Shown piece after piece: positions 12,601 to 23,036 of a stretch of DNA of 64,000 nt. The position numbers and the translations under genes are program-made. The DNA is from Paratinospora sagittata (taxonomy: Eukaryota; Streptophyta; Magnoliopsida; Ranunculales; Menispermaceae): assembly GCA_035771175.1 (NCBI GenBank), contig CM069612.1, positions 31,723,341 through 31,787,340 on the forward strand, in the 5' to 3' direction. The notes beneath the pieces are model-generated. The model was not told where the DNA came from, did not search any database, and saw only the letters and a list, made by a program, of their open reading frames with translations. Numbering within the stretch: the first letter of the stretch is position 1; every line of letters begins with the position of its first letter.

Positions 12601-13697
12601 TCAAACTAGGACTTCAGTTGGGTTATTGTGTTTACTGCTTATGGGCTCCAAGCTCCTTACCAACTCTATGCTTCCTTATTGTTCCACCCGTGTCTTCTAA
12701 AGGGAATCTCCTTATTTCCAAAGGTAAGATTTTATATGCATCTTGAAAGACTCGTGTGAGCGCGTCTTCCAAGTCTTCCAAGTCTTAGCCCTTTTGCACT
12801 TTACATGTGAGCGCGCGTGCACACAAGAAAAAAAAAAAAAAGGGCAAACAACAACAAAAAAACAAACAAACAACACGCATAGAAATTGGGCACACTTGGA
12901 GACTTTTTATGATTTTATAACCACCTCAATCCATCATCCGCAGTGGTAACTTTAAGTCCCTTTAAAGTATGGATATTATATCAATTTGTTGGAAAAGTTA
13001 TCTCCTCATACCCATTGATTTTTTTTTTTTGAGTCATATTAGCGATGCAACCTAACACATATCTCTCATAAAAACACACCTTTATGCATCATTTCATTGT
13101 GATTAATACTTGAGTTTGATAATGCAATTGCTGCACCAGGTTTCAACTCTATGGTTCCTACCCTTCGCTTATGTGATCATCGCAGTGAACTTATACAGCT
13201 TGGGGGAGTTCCTATGGTCAGGTGGCACACTTCTAGGCTGGTGGAATGAACAGAGGATTTGGATGTTTAAAAGGGTAACTTCATACTTCTTTGGATTCAT
13301 GGACTCAATGTTGAAATTAATGGGTTTTTCAAAGTCAGCTTTTGACATAACTGCTAAGGTGATGGATGAAGATGTGTCCCAAAGGTATGAGAAAGAAATT
13401 ATGGAATTTGGGACTTCTTCTCCTATGTTCACCATAATTTCAACAATTGCATTGCTTAATCTCTTTAGTCTTATTTGGAGAGTAGTACTAAACAAAGTGT
13501 TCAGTAGTAATGTGGAAGATTGGGGAATTGAATCAATGTTCTTGCAAGTTCTGCTGTGTTCAGTTGTGGTGTTGATTAATCTTCCAGTGTACCAAGCGCT
13601 CTTCTTCCGCAAGGACAAGGGCCGGATGCCTGCTTCAGTCTCCATTAAATCAACTATTTTCGCTCTACTACTCTGCATGATCTTCCTAACTTGTTAG
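9614..13697 (+). pseudogene. CslE-1: cellulose synthase-like protein E, frameshifted
   Basis: A GT2 processive glycosyltransferase of the CslE family (membrane-bound; substrate not established). Exons: 9614-9906, 10112-10433, 10970-11110, 11264-11395, 11527-11739, 11854-12075, 12378-12723, 13140-13697. Exons 1-6 carry two N-terminal membrane helices, YLSDDGGSD and [10 protein letters not shown]; exon 7 has CPVEDVITG and QQKRW, so the D,D,D,QxxRW set is complete. Exon 7 is 346 nt, against 348 nt in CslE-3, -4 and -5. Two bases are missing after CCACCC at about 12690. The shifted frame runs through the splice and stops at TGA 13247-13249, giving about 592 aa without most C-terminal membrane helices. 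Exon 8 itself is open and would be normal in the original frame. Near-identity to CslE-3 suggests recent inactivation or an assembly error. Confidence 0.82.
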
Positions 13698-14275
13698 AAC
13701 CACACATTCAATTCAGTTGTTGAACTTGTTGCAATGGAATTGAGATTTCAATTGTTATTCTTGATTTCCGTATAAGTTATCAAATTAATAACATGGCAAC
13801 TGGGCAATTGATTATTTTGAATGAACTACAAAAACATCAAATGTTAGTATTTGAGGACCGAAATAATAGTTTCAAATTCGAATTGAAGGATCTCATAACA
13901 CAAAACACGCTCAATATTGTTCACTTTAAACTTAATACATATACCAACAATGGTATCTCGGCTCTCACAGTTTTGTTTTCTTTCATGAAAGTCTTAGTAA
14001 TGTTTGAAAAGGATCACACACGCGTGTACTCCAAATCACAAATATAGTCCAAGCTCGCTTCCACTACATGTCCAATGTGACACGATCACAAAGGCCACTG
14101 CCATGGCCATATTATGGTAAAGTAAAGATCAACCTTTGTTTTCTAATAAGGCTTGGAATGCCAGAATTCATGGACTTCATTTATAATGCACAGAAGTCAT
14201 GAAGTTAAAATTTGTCTAAGAAAAAGTGTTGACTGGTGAGATAAGTAAAAAGGTTACGATGCGAGTGGTGATGTC
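13698..14275. other. Intergenic: CslE-1 3' flank and remnant of the CslE-2 upstream region
   Basis: Closely matches 43456-44033, the region between CslE-3 and CslE-4. It ends abruptly at about 14275 (after GATGTCAT), where a truncated copia element begins; the 175 bp that precede the CslE-4 ATG have no counterpart here. It includes the conserved CslE upstream block at 14219-14275. No gene was seen. Confidence 0.6.
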
Positions 14276-15180
14276 ATACAGCTTCTTGGAAGGTCAGAGG
14301 CTCATGATCAGCATATAAACAGAAGAGGTTGGTCTCTTCGTCTTCTTCTCTTTGATTATAAATGACTTCTCATTTTGATGGGACTTTGATGTATGGAAGA
14401 TCTGTTTCTACTAGTTTCTGCTGAAGATGGTGAGTTTCTTCTCGGATAAGGTGTGTCATGTTGAGGAGATGGTGGAACTTGTGTTGGGGGTTCTTCAAGT
14501 TCTTCAAACACTTGCTGCTCTTTGGCCTTCTCATCATCATTCCGGCTCCATGCTTTATCTTCATCAAAGATAACATCTCTACTAACCACTAATTTCTTTG
14601 TTAGTGGATTATAGAGCTTGTATGCTTTCGATTCTTCACTATAGCCGAGAAAGATGCATTTCTCACCACGATCATCCAGCTTCTTTCTGTTGGGCTTGGG
14701 GACTTGAGAATATGCAACACACCCAAAGATTCTTAGGTGTGAAACAGTTGGTTTGTAGCCGCTCCACGCCTCTTGAGGTGTCATGTGCTTTACACTTTTG
14801 GTAGGACATCGGTTCAGCACATATGATGAGCACGCCACAGCTTCCGCCCAGAATTGCTTTGGCAATCCTTTCTCCTTGAGCATAGTTCTTGTCATGTTAA
14901 GAATCGTGCGATTCTTTCTTTCAGCGATCCCATTTTGCTGTGGGTAAGCCGCAGTATATTGATGTTTTATGCCTTCTTCCCTGCAATACTCATCAAATAC
15001 TTTTGAGGTGTATTCTCCACCTCGATCAGAGCGGAGAGTTACAATTTTGTGACCACTTTCTTTTTCTACATGGGCTTTATAATTTTTGAATACAACAAAA
15101 GCAGCTGACTTTTCTTTAAGAAAATAAACCCATAATTTTCTGCTGAAGTCATCAATGAAAGTAATAAAGTATCTATTACC

Positions 15181-16782
15181 TCATAGCGACTCATGTTCTA
15201 TAGGTCCACATATGTTAGTGTGGATCAGTTGAAGTGGTGTCGTTGCTCTCCATGATTTGCCGCTGGGAAAAGGAAGCCGTGCTTGTTTGCCAAGTATACA
15301 AACATCACAAGTGTTACTTGGCGGCTCGATCATTGGTAACCCATGCACCATGCTTGATGAAGATAGTAGTTTTAGACTGCTAAAGTGGAGATGCCCAAGG
15401 CGATGATGCCACTTCCATGACTCACTTTCTTTGACTCCATAGAAGCATTTCTCTGACTTCGTGCTAAGATGAAGGGGGAACATTCGATTTTGGGTCATCG
15501 GAACATGTGCGATGATTCTTCCACTTGTATCTCTCAAAATGAGAGAGTTGTCTCTCATTTGTATGTTATATCCCTTTTCTACAAGCTGCCCAATGCTAAG
15601 AATATTGCTTTTCATATTAGGTACATAATACACATCAGAGATATACCCATTCTTACCATCCTTTTGATAGATTTTTACTTTCCCTTTGCCTTCAACTGAT
15701 AGTTGGGAGGAATCTCCCAAGTTCACCTTTCCGTGGACTTCTTCCGTGAGTTCTACAAACAATTCTATCTCGCCACACATATGATTGCTTGCCCCAGAAT
15801 CAAGATACCAATTTTTATATGAAGTATGTGAATCATCATGTGCAAGAAGTAGGATAGAATCATTACCTACATCATGTGATGTCTCTGCAACATTGGCTTG
15901 TTCATCAATTTTTAACCAACAGTCGGAGGCGTAGTGTCCAAATTTATTGCAATTAAAACATTGGACATTCTTATTGGCTCCATGTCCGTAGGATCTTCCT
16001 CTACCTCGGTTACCTCCTCGTCCTCTAAAGCTTTGATTCTTGTGCTGACTTTGGCTTGACTGTTGAGTTGTACCTCGCCCTCGGCCTCTGCCTCGACCAC
16101 GGTTGGAGGTAGATTTTCTTTGATCATTTAGAGTTAGTTTTGACTCTAATGCTTGTTCCAATACAACTGGATTAGATTTCTTCTGCATCCTTTGCTCATG
16201 TACTTGTAGTGAACCCAATAATTCCTCAATTGTAAGTATCTCCAAGTTCTTAGACTCTTCGATAGCTACAACAACATGCTCAAATTTAGAGGAAAGGGAT
16301 CGGAGTACCTTCTCGACGACACGGATGTCATCTAGCTTCTCACCATTTCTCTTCAAGCCATTCATGATTATTAGCAACCGTGAAAAATAATCGGACACCA
16401 ATTCATCATCCTTCATGTGGAGAGCTTCAAACTCGCCTCGCAATGCTTGAAGACGAACCCACTTCACTCGATCATCTCCTTTGAAGATGGAAACAAGAAT
16501 ATCCCATGCTTCTTTGCTTGTTGTTGCTTCAGCAACCTTTTCGAAGGTAGCTTCGTCCAACCCTTGATAGAGTATAAACAAAGCTTTTTTATCCTTCTTC
16601 CTTTGCTCCTTAATAGCCTTCTTCTCATTTGCTGTACATGCAGCCTCTTGCTCGCTAGTGGGTTCCACAAAACCATCGTTAATGGTTTCCCAAAGATCTT
16701 GAGATCCAAACAAGGCTTTTATTTGGATACACCATGAACCATAGTTATCCTTTAATAACTTGGGAACTTGTTGCTGGACAGA
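15181..16782 (-). pseudogene. Copia gag-protease-pre-integrase reading frame
   Basis: Open frame of the copia fragment, beginning at MNSVQQQ just inside the primer-binding site. In order it has the UBN2-type copia gag domain, an Arg/Gly-rich linker (GRGRGRGRG), a CX2CX4HX4C zinc knuckle, a retropepsin-like DSGASNHM site and the GAG-pre-integrase domain, and stops after QLIHTNICGPIEHESL. The stop sits inside the integrase N-terminus; the reading frame downstream stays recognisable. The open frame upstream of this Met comes from the LTR and is not meaningful. Confidence 0.85.
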
Positions 16783-16807
16783 ATTCATCCTATCTCTGAT
16801 ACCACTT

Positions 16808-17135
16808 TGTTGGAAACGTAGTGAGCACACAAACTCTAAACAAGAAAAAATATGGAAAAAGGAGAAGGACTTGAGCTTGCACTTGTACTTGTGCACTTTG
16901 CTTGATTTGAAAATGAGAAATACATGAGGTATTTATAGGACCCTACCTAGGCAAATACAATAAATGCATACATGAATCTTCATATACATGAACCACTAAG
17001 TTCATGGATCACACTATCCTAAGTACATGAATCTTCACATACATGAACTAATTAAATATGTTCACATTAAGATACATTCACTATAAAGATTCCAAATGAA
17101 TCATGTTTACTATAAATATATGTTAATTTCTAACA
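16808..17135 (-). repeat. Copia LTR abutting CslE-2
   Basis: A 328-bp segment bounded by TGTTGGAA and TTCTAACA (near-perfect inverted termini). The tRNA-Met-type primer-binding site lies immediately inside at 16794-16804 (CTCTGATACCA on +, complementary to TGGTATCAGAG). It ends 7 bp before the CslE-2 start codon, replacing that gene's promoter and 5' UTR. The LTR is oriented opposite to CslE-2. Confidence 0.85.
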
Positions 17136-17142
17136 TAAGAAG

Positions 17143-18096
17143 ATGGGGAGAAGTGAATATGAAGCACTGTTTGAAACAAAGGACGCAAAAGGAAGAAGTG
17201 CTTATCGCCTATTTTCATGTTCAATCTTGGTGGGTATATGTTGGATGTTGTGTTACAGGGTGCTTTACGTTTCAGATGATCAACATGAAAATAAAGAATC
17301 AGGAAGATGGGTGGCTAGGTGGTTGATGTTTGCAGCCGAGCTTTGGTTTAGTATTTACTGGGTTTTCACTCTATCACTTCGCTGGAACCGCGTACATCGT
17401 TACACCTTCAAACATATCCTCTCGCATAGGTAATTTCTACTACAATCAATTACTTATTCTTTAGAAACTGCAGTCATAAACGATAAGACGAAGCATAGGG
17501 GAATTTTTTTATTTTTTATTTAATAATAGCAATAATAAATTACTAGTAGTGAGACTATCATTGTTACTTTAACTAATTGATTCTATCTTGTTCTATCTGG
17601 AAAAGGTACGAGGAGAAGCTACCGGGAGTGGACGTGTTTGTGTGTACAGCAGATCCTACAATAGAGCCACCCATGATGGTTATAAACACGGTCTTATCTA
17701 TCACGGCTTACAATTACCCACCGGAGAAGCTCAGTGTCTATCTTTCCGACGACGGTGGGTCTGATCTTACGTTCTATGCGCTCTTAGAAGCCTCTCATTT
17801 CCCAAAGCATTGGATACCCTTCTGCAAGAAATTTAATGTAGAACCAAGGTCTCCGGCGGCTTATTTTTCTATAATATCCTCTGTCCCACATGAGATCTCC
17901 AAATCCCAAGAGTTCCTGTCAATCAATGTAATTTACATTAATGGTCGTGTTAAAAGAAAATATTTAATTCAATGTTATGGCTTGAAGGCAATAACAGAAT
18001 CTTGACAACATTGCCAAATTGGAATTTCAATTGTAGAAACCATTAAAATTACGGCTAGCACTTGGGTTTATGTCTCAACGCATGCTAAGGGTTACT
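17143..18096 (+). pseudogene. CslE-2: truncated cellulose synthase-like E, exons 1-2 only
   Basis: Exon 1 (17143-17429) and exon 2 (17606-17927) match CslE-4 closely and encode the N-terminal helices, [11 protein letters not shown] and YLSDDGGSD. The last base of exon 2 is T rather than G (ATCAAT|GTAATT), weakening the donor. Homology to CslE-4 continues into intron 2 and stops at about 18096 (after AAGGGTTACTC), where dehydratase intron sequence begins. Exons 3-8, including DxD, QxxRW and the C-terminal helices, are missing. The promoter is replaced by a copia LTR. It cannot make a working glycosyltransferase. Confidence 0.93.
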
Positions 18097-18541
18097 CGTG
18101 TAGTCTATAGAAACAATTTGGACTTTACCATCATACCTGACCTTCAGCCAACGTAGGGAAATTTTTTGCATTTTCTGCAAGTGTCTTAGTGGTCACATTA
18201 ATAAAATACTTAAATAAGAGGGAGACAGCAAAAATTAAATACCATTAAACCTATGAACAAACCAGTCACTCAATCTCCATCTAAAAACCCTTGCTCCAAA
18301 AGGTTCCTAATGATCGCAGGTGTTCCTCCAATCTAAATGCACGCATATTAGTCCATCAAAAGTGAGGAATTAAAAATTAAAAAGTTGCTACATCTCAAGT
18401 ACACACATTCATATGCAATAGGCACACAAGAGCACCCTCACATACAAGAACACAAAAATATATAAAATGAATAGAAATGCTAGCATAGGAACTATTTGCA
18501 CTAGACGCACCTTATGCACATCCTCCATTACATATTTGCCA
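18097..18541 (-). pseudogene. Dihydroxy-acid dehydratase gene fragment, part 1 (exons 8-6)
   Basis: Nearly identical to 56048-56512 of the intact gene: the region around exon 8, exon 7 and the 3' part of exon 6. About 28 bp spanning the exon 8 acceptor are deleted (GTCTTAGTGGTCAC here, against an intact exon start and intron there). The left breakpoint joins CslE-2 intron 2; the right end is cut by the copia element. The fragment lacks the gene's 3' exons 9-14, so it is a dead partial duplicate. Confidence 0.92.
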
Positions 18542-18562
18542 CTATTTGCACTAGACGCACCT
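18542..18562. repeat. Templated filler at the copia left junction
   Basis: These 21 bp duplicate a segment about 50 bp to the left (around 18492-18512). They replace the roughly 17 bp of dehydratase sequence, plus the left target-site copy and the terminal TG of the LTR, that should lie here. It looks like a copy-paste repair scar. Confidence 0.7.
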
Positions 18563-19554
18563 CAAAGTACTCGATACCAGAAAAATACGAAGAGAGATTT
18601 GGAAAAGTTGCCCTATAATTCGACGCCTTTCATTATATATCTTGTCCATTCCATCTATACACGTCAGTATATGCTATACATGTAATGTCACGCCCTGGGT
18701 TGCACAGCGTGCCCCCTACCCAGACGCAGGCGCACCACCACGACCGCAGCCGTGTGGCGAACGCCTAGCCATAGTACCACATAATATTGTCTCCTGGCCA
18801 CCCGGCGCACGGATCGCAACCACCCTTTGTCTGCCACTATTCACTCATGAATAGTGCAGGGCCTCCCCCAGAATCGAACTCGAGACCTCCCTTAAGGAGT
18901 CTAATTTCGCATTCTGAGTAGCCACTGAACCATACGTAAGGCCTTTTTGTCACACCCTGGGTTGCACAGCGTGCCCCCTACCCAGGTGCGGGCGCACCAC
19001 CACGACCGCAGCCGTGTGGCGAACGCCTAGCCATTATATCACATAATATTGTTTCCTGGCCACCCGGCGCACGGATCGCAACCACCCTTTGTCTGCCACT
19101 ATTCACTCATGAATAGTGCAGGGCCTCCCCCAGAATCGAACTCGAGACCTCCCTTAAGGAGTCTAATTTCGCATTCTGAGTAACCACTGAGCCAATGGTT
19201 CAGTGGCTACTCAGAATGCGAAATTAGACTCCTTAAGGGAGGTCTCGAGTTCGATTCTGGGGGAGGCCCTTTACTATTCATGAGTGAATAGTAGGGACAA
19301 AGGGTGGTTGCGATCCGTGCGCCGGGTGGCCAGGAGACAATATTATGTGGTACAATGGCTAGGCGTTCGCCACACGGCTGAGGTCGTGGTGGTGCGCCCG
19401 CGTCTGGGTAGGGGGCACGCTGTGCAACCCAGGGCGTGACATGTAATCTAACAGATTCCTAATCTTTAGCATCTATACATTGTAAGATAATATATACAGC
19501 TAATAATAATAGAGTCCTAAATTGCATAAACTTCTAAAATTGTAGACGGTAACA
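18563..19554 (-). repeat. 3' LTR of the outer copia element, split by a SINE cluster
   Basis: 18563-18684 plus 19439-19554 align with 36502-36735. The terminal TG at the left end is missing (starts TCAAAG instead of TGTCAAAG). The intervening 18685-19438 is foreign and flanked by ACATGTA on both sides. Confidence 0.9.
18685..19438. mobile_element. tRNA-derived SINE cluster: two inverse copies and one direct copy
   Basis: Three copies of a roughly 245-bp unit: 18685-18936 (-), 18948-19193 (-) and 19197-19438 (+). Each has a tRNA-like head (GTGGCTACTCAG as an A-box-like part, GGTCTCGAGTTCGATTC as B box) and a tail ending GGGCGTGACA. Copies 2 and 3 are head-to-head, separated by 3 bp, giving a near-perfect inverted repeat of about 245 bp per arm. 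ACATGTA occurs at both edges (18678-18684 and 19439-19445), a likely target duplication. A diverged relative forms the right end of the 22773-25421 insertion. The heads are pseudo-tRNA, not tRNA genes. Confidence 0.8.
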
Positions 19555-19561
19555 TCCCCCC

Positions 19562-19882
19562 TCAAACTGATGTTGGTAAGTCAATCAGCAGCAATTTGCC
19601 AACAAGAAATTGATGCCGCTGTCGAGTCATAGCTTTGGTGAAGACATCAGCCACTTGGAGATCAGAAGATATGTGAGGAAGAGATATCACCCGACTTTTC
19701 AAAGTGTCGCGAATAGAATGACAATCAACTTCAATGTGCTTGGTGCGTTCATGGAAAACAGGATTGGTGGCAATCTGAATAGCACTAGTGTTATCAACAT
19801 GAAGAGGGGTAGAAGTAGTCTGAGGAAACCCAAGCTTCTCAAGGAGACCACGTAGACATACAATTTCAGAACACGCAGTAGA
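19562..19882 (-). pseudogene. Copia RNase H C-terminal piece
   Basis: Minus-strand frame starting at MSTACSEIVCLRGLL and containing LHVDNTSAIQIATNPVFHER, KHIEVDCHSIRD and ADVFTKAMTRQRH, the typical end of copia RNase H. It continues the reverse transcriptase-RNase H frame broken off at 32045 by the gypsy insertion; the CATGG target copy lies at 19883-19887. It is followed by the polypurine tract and LTR. Confidence 0.9.
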
Positions 19883-19887
19883 CATGG

Positions 19888-22265
19888 TGTAACACCCCGA
19901 TTTTCAAAACTATTTTTTTTTTGTAAGATAATGAATATTTTAATTTTTATATAAAATATCACCGAAAATCGAGATGCTACGCGTATCCGTCTATCATAAC
20001 TCATAACCATTTTATAAATAATAAATTTTGCAAAACTATGAGTTTATATTTTTCCAACCAATTTACTGGTTAGGGTAAACGAATACCTTCAATCCTTCAT
20101 ACAATCATTATCTCCATACGAGGGTACTTGCCCTTTTCCATCCATTATGGACACAACATTAAAATACGATCATCAAATAGAATTAATGAATTCTATTCCA
20201 AGGCATTCACACGTGAAATGAATCACAAGTTCTTTACTGACCATAATAATATTCATTGAATTCTAATTATCAATACAATTCTTCCGAATAATAAACCTTT
20301 AAAAATTAAATGAAGACATTCAGTCACATATTACTAATTAATTAACCCACCCCTACTACTTGCACTATATCACGAACTCGCAATTTTATTCTCTTAAGTA
20401 CCTGCATAAAAAAAATGGGGTGAGCTTGAAAGCCCAGTGGGTCATCTAAACAATTCACAATATTTTATTGTGATACATACACAAGAACATTACAAACAAG
20501 TTTCACACATTAATCGTTGCAACATTAGATTGTTTGAATCGATAATTTCATCACGTTCCAAATCACGTACCGTTAGAAAATCAAACTCAGGGTGACATAG
20601 CCCAAAAATAAAAATTGGAACATTGGCGATATTCCTTAGAATAACTGCCCCATATGTGTGATTCTTATCTTAATTGTGTTCTTTAGTGATGTCATGCCAT
20701 ACATACGGTATAAGCACGATATTGTGTGCATTCATAAAACACCTTCAACTCCACTGCACATGGCATTATATTACAAAATCAATTATAATAGTGTTCACGT
20801 ATTTACCATTCCCAATATTCCAAATCATGCATTTCATTATCAGACATTATAATTTATAAATGAATTCAACTACCACATGAATTTCATGCATCTAATTATT
20901 ATTTGATCAGAATAAAAATCATGTTAACACACATATCGTCATGGTTAAACAATCACAACATTGCACACATATAATCATGTTAAAAAAATAAAACAAAAGT
21001 AGAATGAGATTTACTTTGAGTTGCAGGGCGTACAGGGGAAAGAGAGAGAAAAGGGAAAAGGAAAAGAAGAAGAAGGAAGAAGAAGAAGAAGAAGAAGAAG
21101 AAGAAGAAGAAGAAAAGAAGGGAGTGAGGGCGAGTTGCAGAGAGCGAGAGATTGGAAAAGAGAGATCGAAGGCGAGAGATTGGAAAAGGGAGATCGAAGG
21201 CGAGAGATCGGCGAAGAGAAGAAAGAGCGGCAAGATCAGCGGCGTAGAAGAGGGCGGCGGCGACGGCGAGATGAGATCGGTGGCGGAGTTGCAGTGGCAA
21301 GGAAGGGAGAGAAGAAGGAGAGCGGCGGCGGCGGTGTGCGCTGGAAGAAAGGAAGAGAGAAGAGAAGAGAAGAGAAGAGGGTTTCGAGAGGCTCGTTGTT
21401 TTCGGCGATTTGGGTTTAAGGAGAGCGAGATCCAAAAATTGCGGCGAGATCTCGGCGAGGTTTCAGGCGACACGTCGGCGAGATTTTCGGATCTTGTTTG
21501 ACGGTGAAATGTTCACAGTAAGAAGGTGAAACGTTCACCATTTTTGCGCTTTTGGAAACCCTTGGATCCACCTGAATCGACACAGATCAACATTGTTTCT
21601 AATATCAATTTGGGTTTGGTACATACTGATTTCTTTCAAACTTTCAGTATCAATTTTTTTTATTTTTTTATTTTTTATATTTTTTTTGGTATTACAGGAA
21701 ATTTGCTAGTCCTGTTTCTAATGGTGGTTGCTTACCGCATTATATTGTTTATTTTGCTGTATTTTGGTATAAATAAGAACATGGCGTCGTTTAGGCTTTA
21801 CGGATGTAACAGGAATACAAACAAGGCAAGATAAATTATGTAGGACCACCTGTATTATTTTTTTTCCCTTGTAATCTTCATCTTTTGCTTGTGTATTTCT
21901 TAGCATCTGCTATTTGTAATTTGTATAAAGTTTAGAAATTTTGGTCCTATCTTTGTGGGTTTAACTAACTGCTTCAGGTGAAGAAATGGAACTAATTCTT
22001 AAATTGACAATGGAAGCAATAGATAAAGATAGAGACCCTTTTTGAACGGGTCAGGATAGAGAAAGAATAGTTCATAATAAATGAGAAGGGAATTAGAAAA
22101 GTCATTCAACTTCTATGCTACCGCCCCCTAGTGTTTTCTTGTGAGGATACGGAAGTGAGTACATGCCTTGATAAATTAGTAGAGTGCTTAACGATGTTTG
22201 ATGTCCTCGGTTGTCATACTTGATATACTTGATCTTCTTTGTTATTTTTTTTTCTGGGTATTACA
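19888..22265 (-). repeat. 3' LTR of the gypsy element (2378 bp)
   Basis: Begins TGTAACACCCC and ends GGTATTACA on the plus strand. It contains a GA-rich region with a (GAA)n tract at about 21067-21117. Compared with the other LTR it lacks about 0.9 kb between roughly 20977 and 20999. Open frames in the GA-rich part are low-complexity artefacts. Confidence 0.93.
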
Positions 22266-22368
22266 TTCTTCCCGTCTTAAAAGGAATTTCGTCCCGAAAT
22301 TAAAGCATAAGCTTACTTACTTGATGATGTTCAACTATTTCCACTGTTGACCAGTTGTATCTCAAAAC

Positions 22369-22767
22369 CTAGAGTGTTCTTTGGAATAAGTCGGCGTATT
22401 TGGCCCTCATTTCACTTTTAGGTTCCCAAGTGGCTTCTTCAACTCCATGATGCTTCCACAATACTTTAACTAATGGAATGTCTTTGTTCCTCAAGCTATG
22501 AACTTTCCAATCTAGGATCTGTAAAGGTCCTTCTTCATAGGTGGCATCAGCTTGTACTTTCACGTCTTTCCAATCGATGGTGTGGGAAGGGTCTGGTTCA
22601 TATTTTCGCAACATTGACACATGGAACACATTGTGGATGGCGGATAAACTAGTTGGTAACTCTAGTTTGTAAGCATTCTCACAAATTCGATCACTGATCT
22701 TGAACGGACCTATGAATCGCGGCGATAGCTTCCCTTTCTTACCGAACCTCATGATGCCTTTTTGAGG
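22369..22767 (-). pseudogene. Gypsy pol C-terminus with chromodomain-like tail
   Basis: Minus-strand frame with GKLSPRFIGPFKISDR, ELPTSLSAIHNVFHVSMLRK and VKVLWKHHGVEEATWEP, the post-integrase region and chromodomain-type tail of chromoviruses. It is the continuation of the pol frame at 25427 and beyond; the two parts join precisely if the 2649-bp insertion and one GCTTA copy are removed. Confidence 0.9.
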
Positions 22768-22794
22768 GCTTATGTAACACCCCGTAAATCTAAG

Positions 22795-23036
22795 TAAATG
22801 ACGTACACGTATATCGAGATGTATAATACACATATATTATACATAAGAGCTCAATATACGTTTGCTAATACACGTATTTTATACATTGGAGCTCAATATA
22901 CGTTTGATAATACACGTATTTTATACGTATAAGCTACATATACGCGTGATAATACACGTATTTTATATGTAAGAGCTAACTATACGTTTGATAAGACACG
23001 TATTTTATACGTAAGAGCCAAAATACGTGTATGTGA
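22795..23036. repeat. Tandem ACACGTATTTTATACG repeats
   Basis: About five imperfect copies of a roughly 48-bp unit built around ATACACGTATTTTATACGTAAG and AGCTCAATATACGTTTG, near the start of the LTR of the 22773-25421 insertion. Non-coding. Confidence 0.8.

Larger units (their letters stand above)
14276..17135 (-). mobile_element. Truncated Ty1/copia element: LTR, gag, protease, integrase
   Basis: On the minus strand it reads LTR (17135-16808), primer-binding site (16804-16794), gag starting at MNSVQQQVPKLLKDNYG, a CCHC knuckle (CFNCNKFGHYASDC), protease (WYLDSGASNHMCG), GAG-pre-integrase (WHHRLGHLHFSSL) and integrase. A TGA at about 15178 interrupts the integrase, which continues to about 14356 (NRTILNMTRTML ... 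FWAEAVACSSYVLNRCP). Reverse transcriptase, RNase H and the second LTR are missing. The left edge at about 14275-14276 is an abrupt switch from CslE intergenic DNA, so the element is 3'-truncated with loss of adjacent host promoter sequence. Confidence 0.9.

Noticed and set aside
13169..13678. 169-codon minus-strand frame over CslE-1 exon 8 (also 42927-43436 over CslE-3)
   Set aside because: Mirror of a conserved coding exon; no domain, and homologous only because exon 8 is duplicated.
19197..19270. tRNA-like A and B box sequence
   Set aside because: Part of a repeated SINE unit with a non-tRNA body; no complete cloverleaf was drawn from it.
20919..21501. Long open frames on both strands in the GA-rich part of the gypsy LTR (also 30704-31403)
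   Set aside because: They read Lys/Glu/Arg or Ser/Phe/Leu runs generated by (GAA)n and GA-rich sequence, overlap on opposite strands and are duplicated only because the LTR is duplicated.
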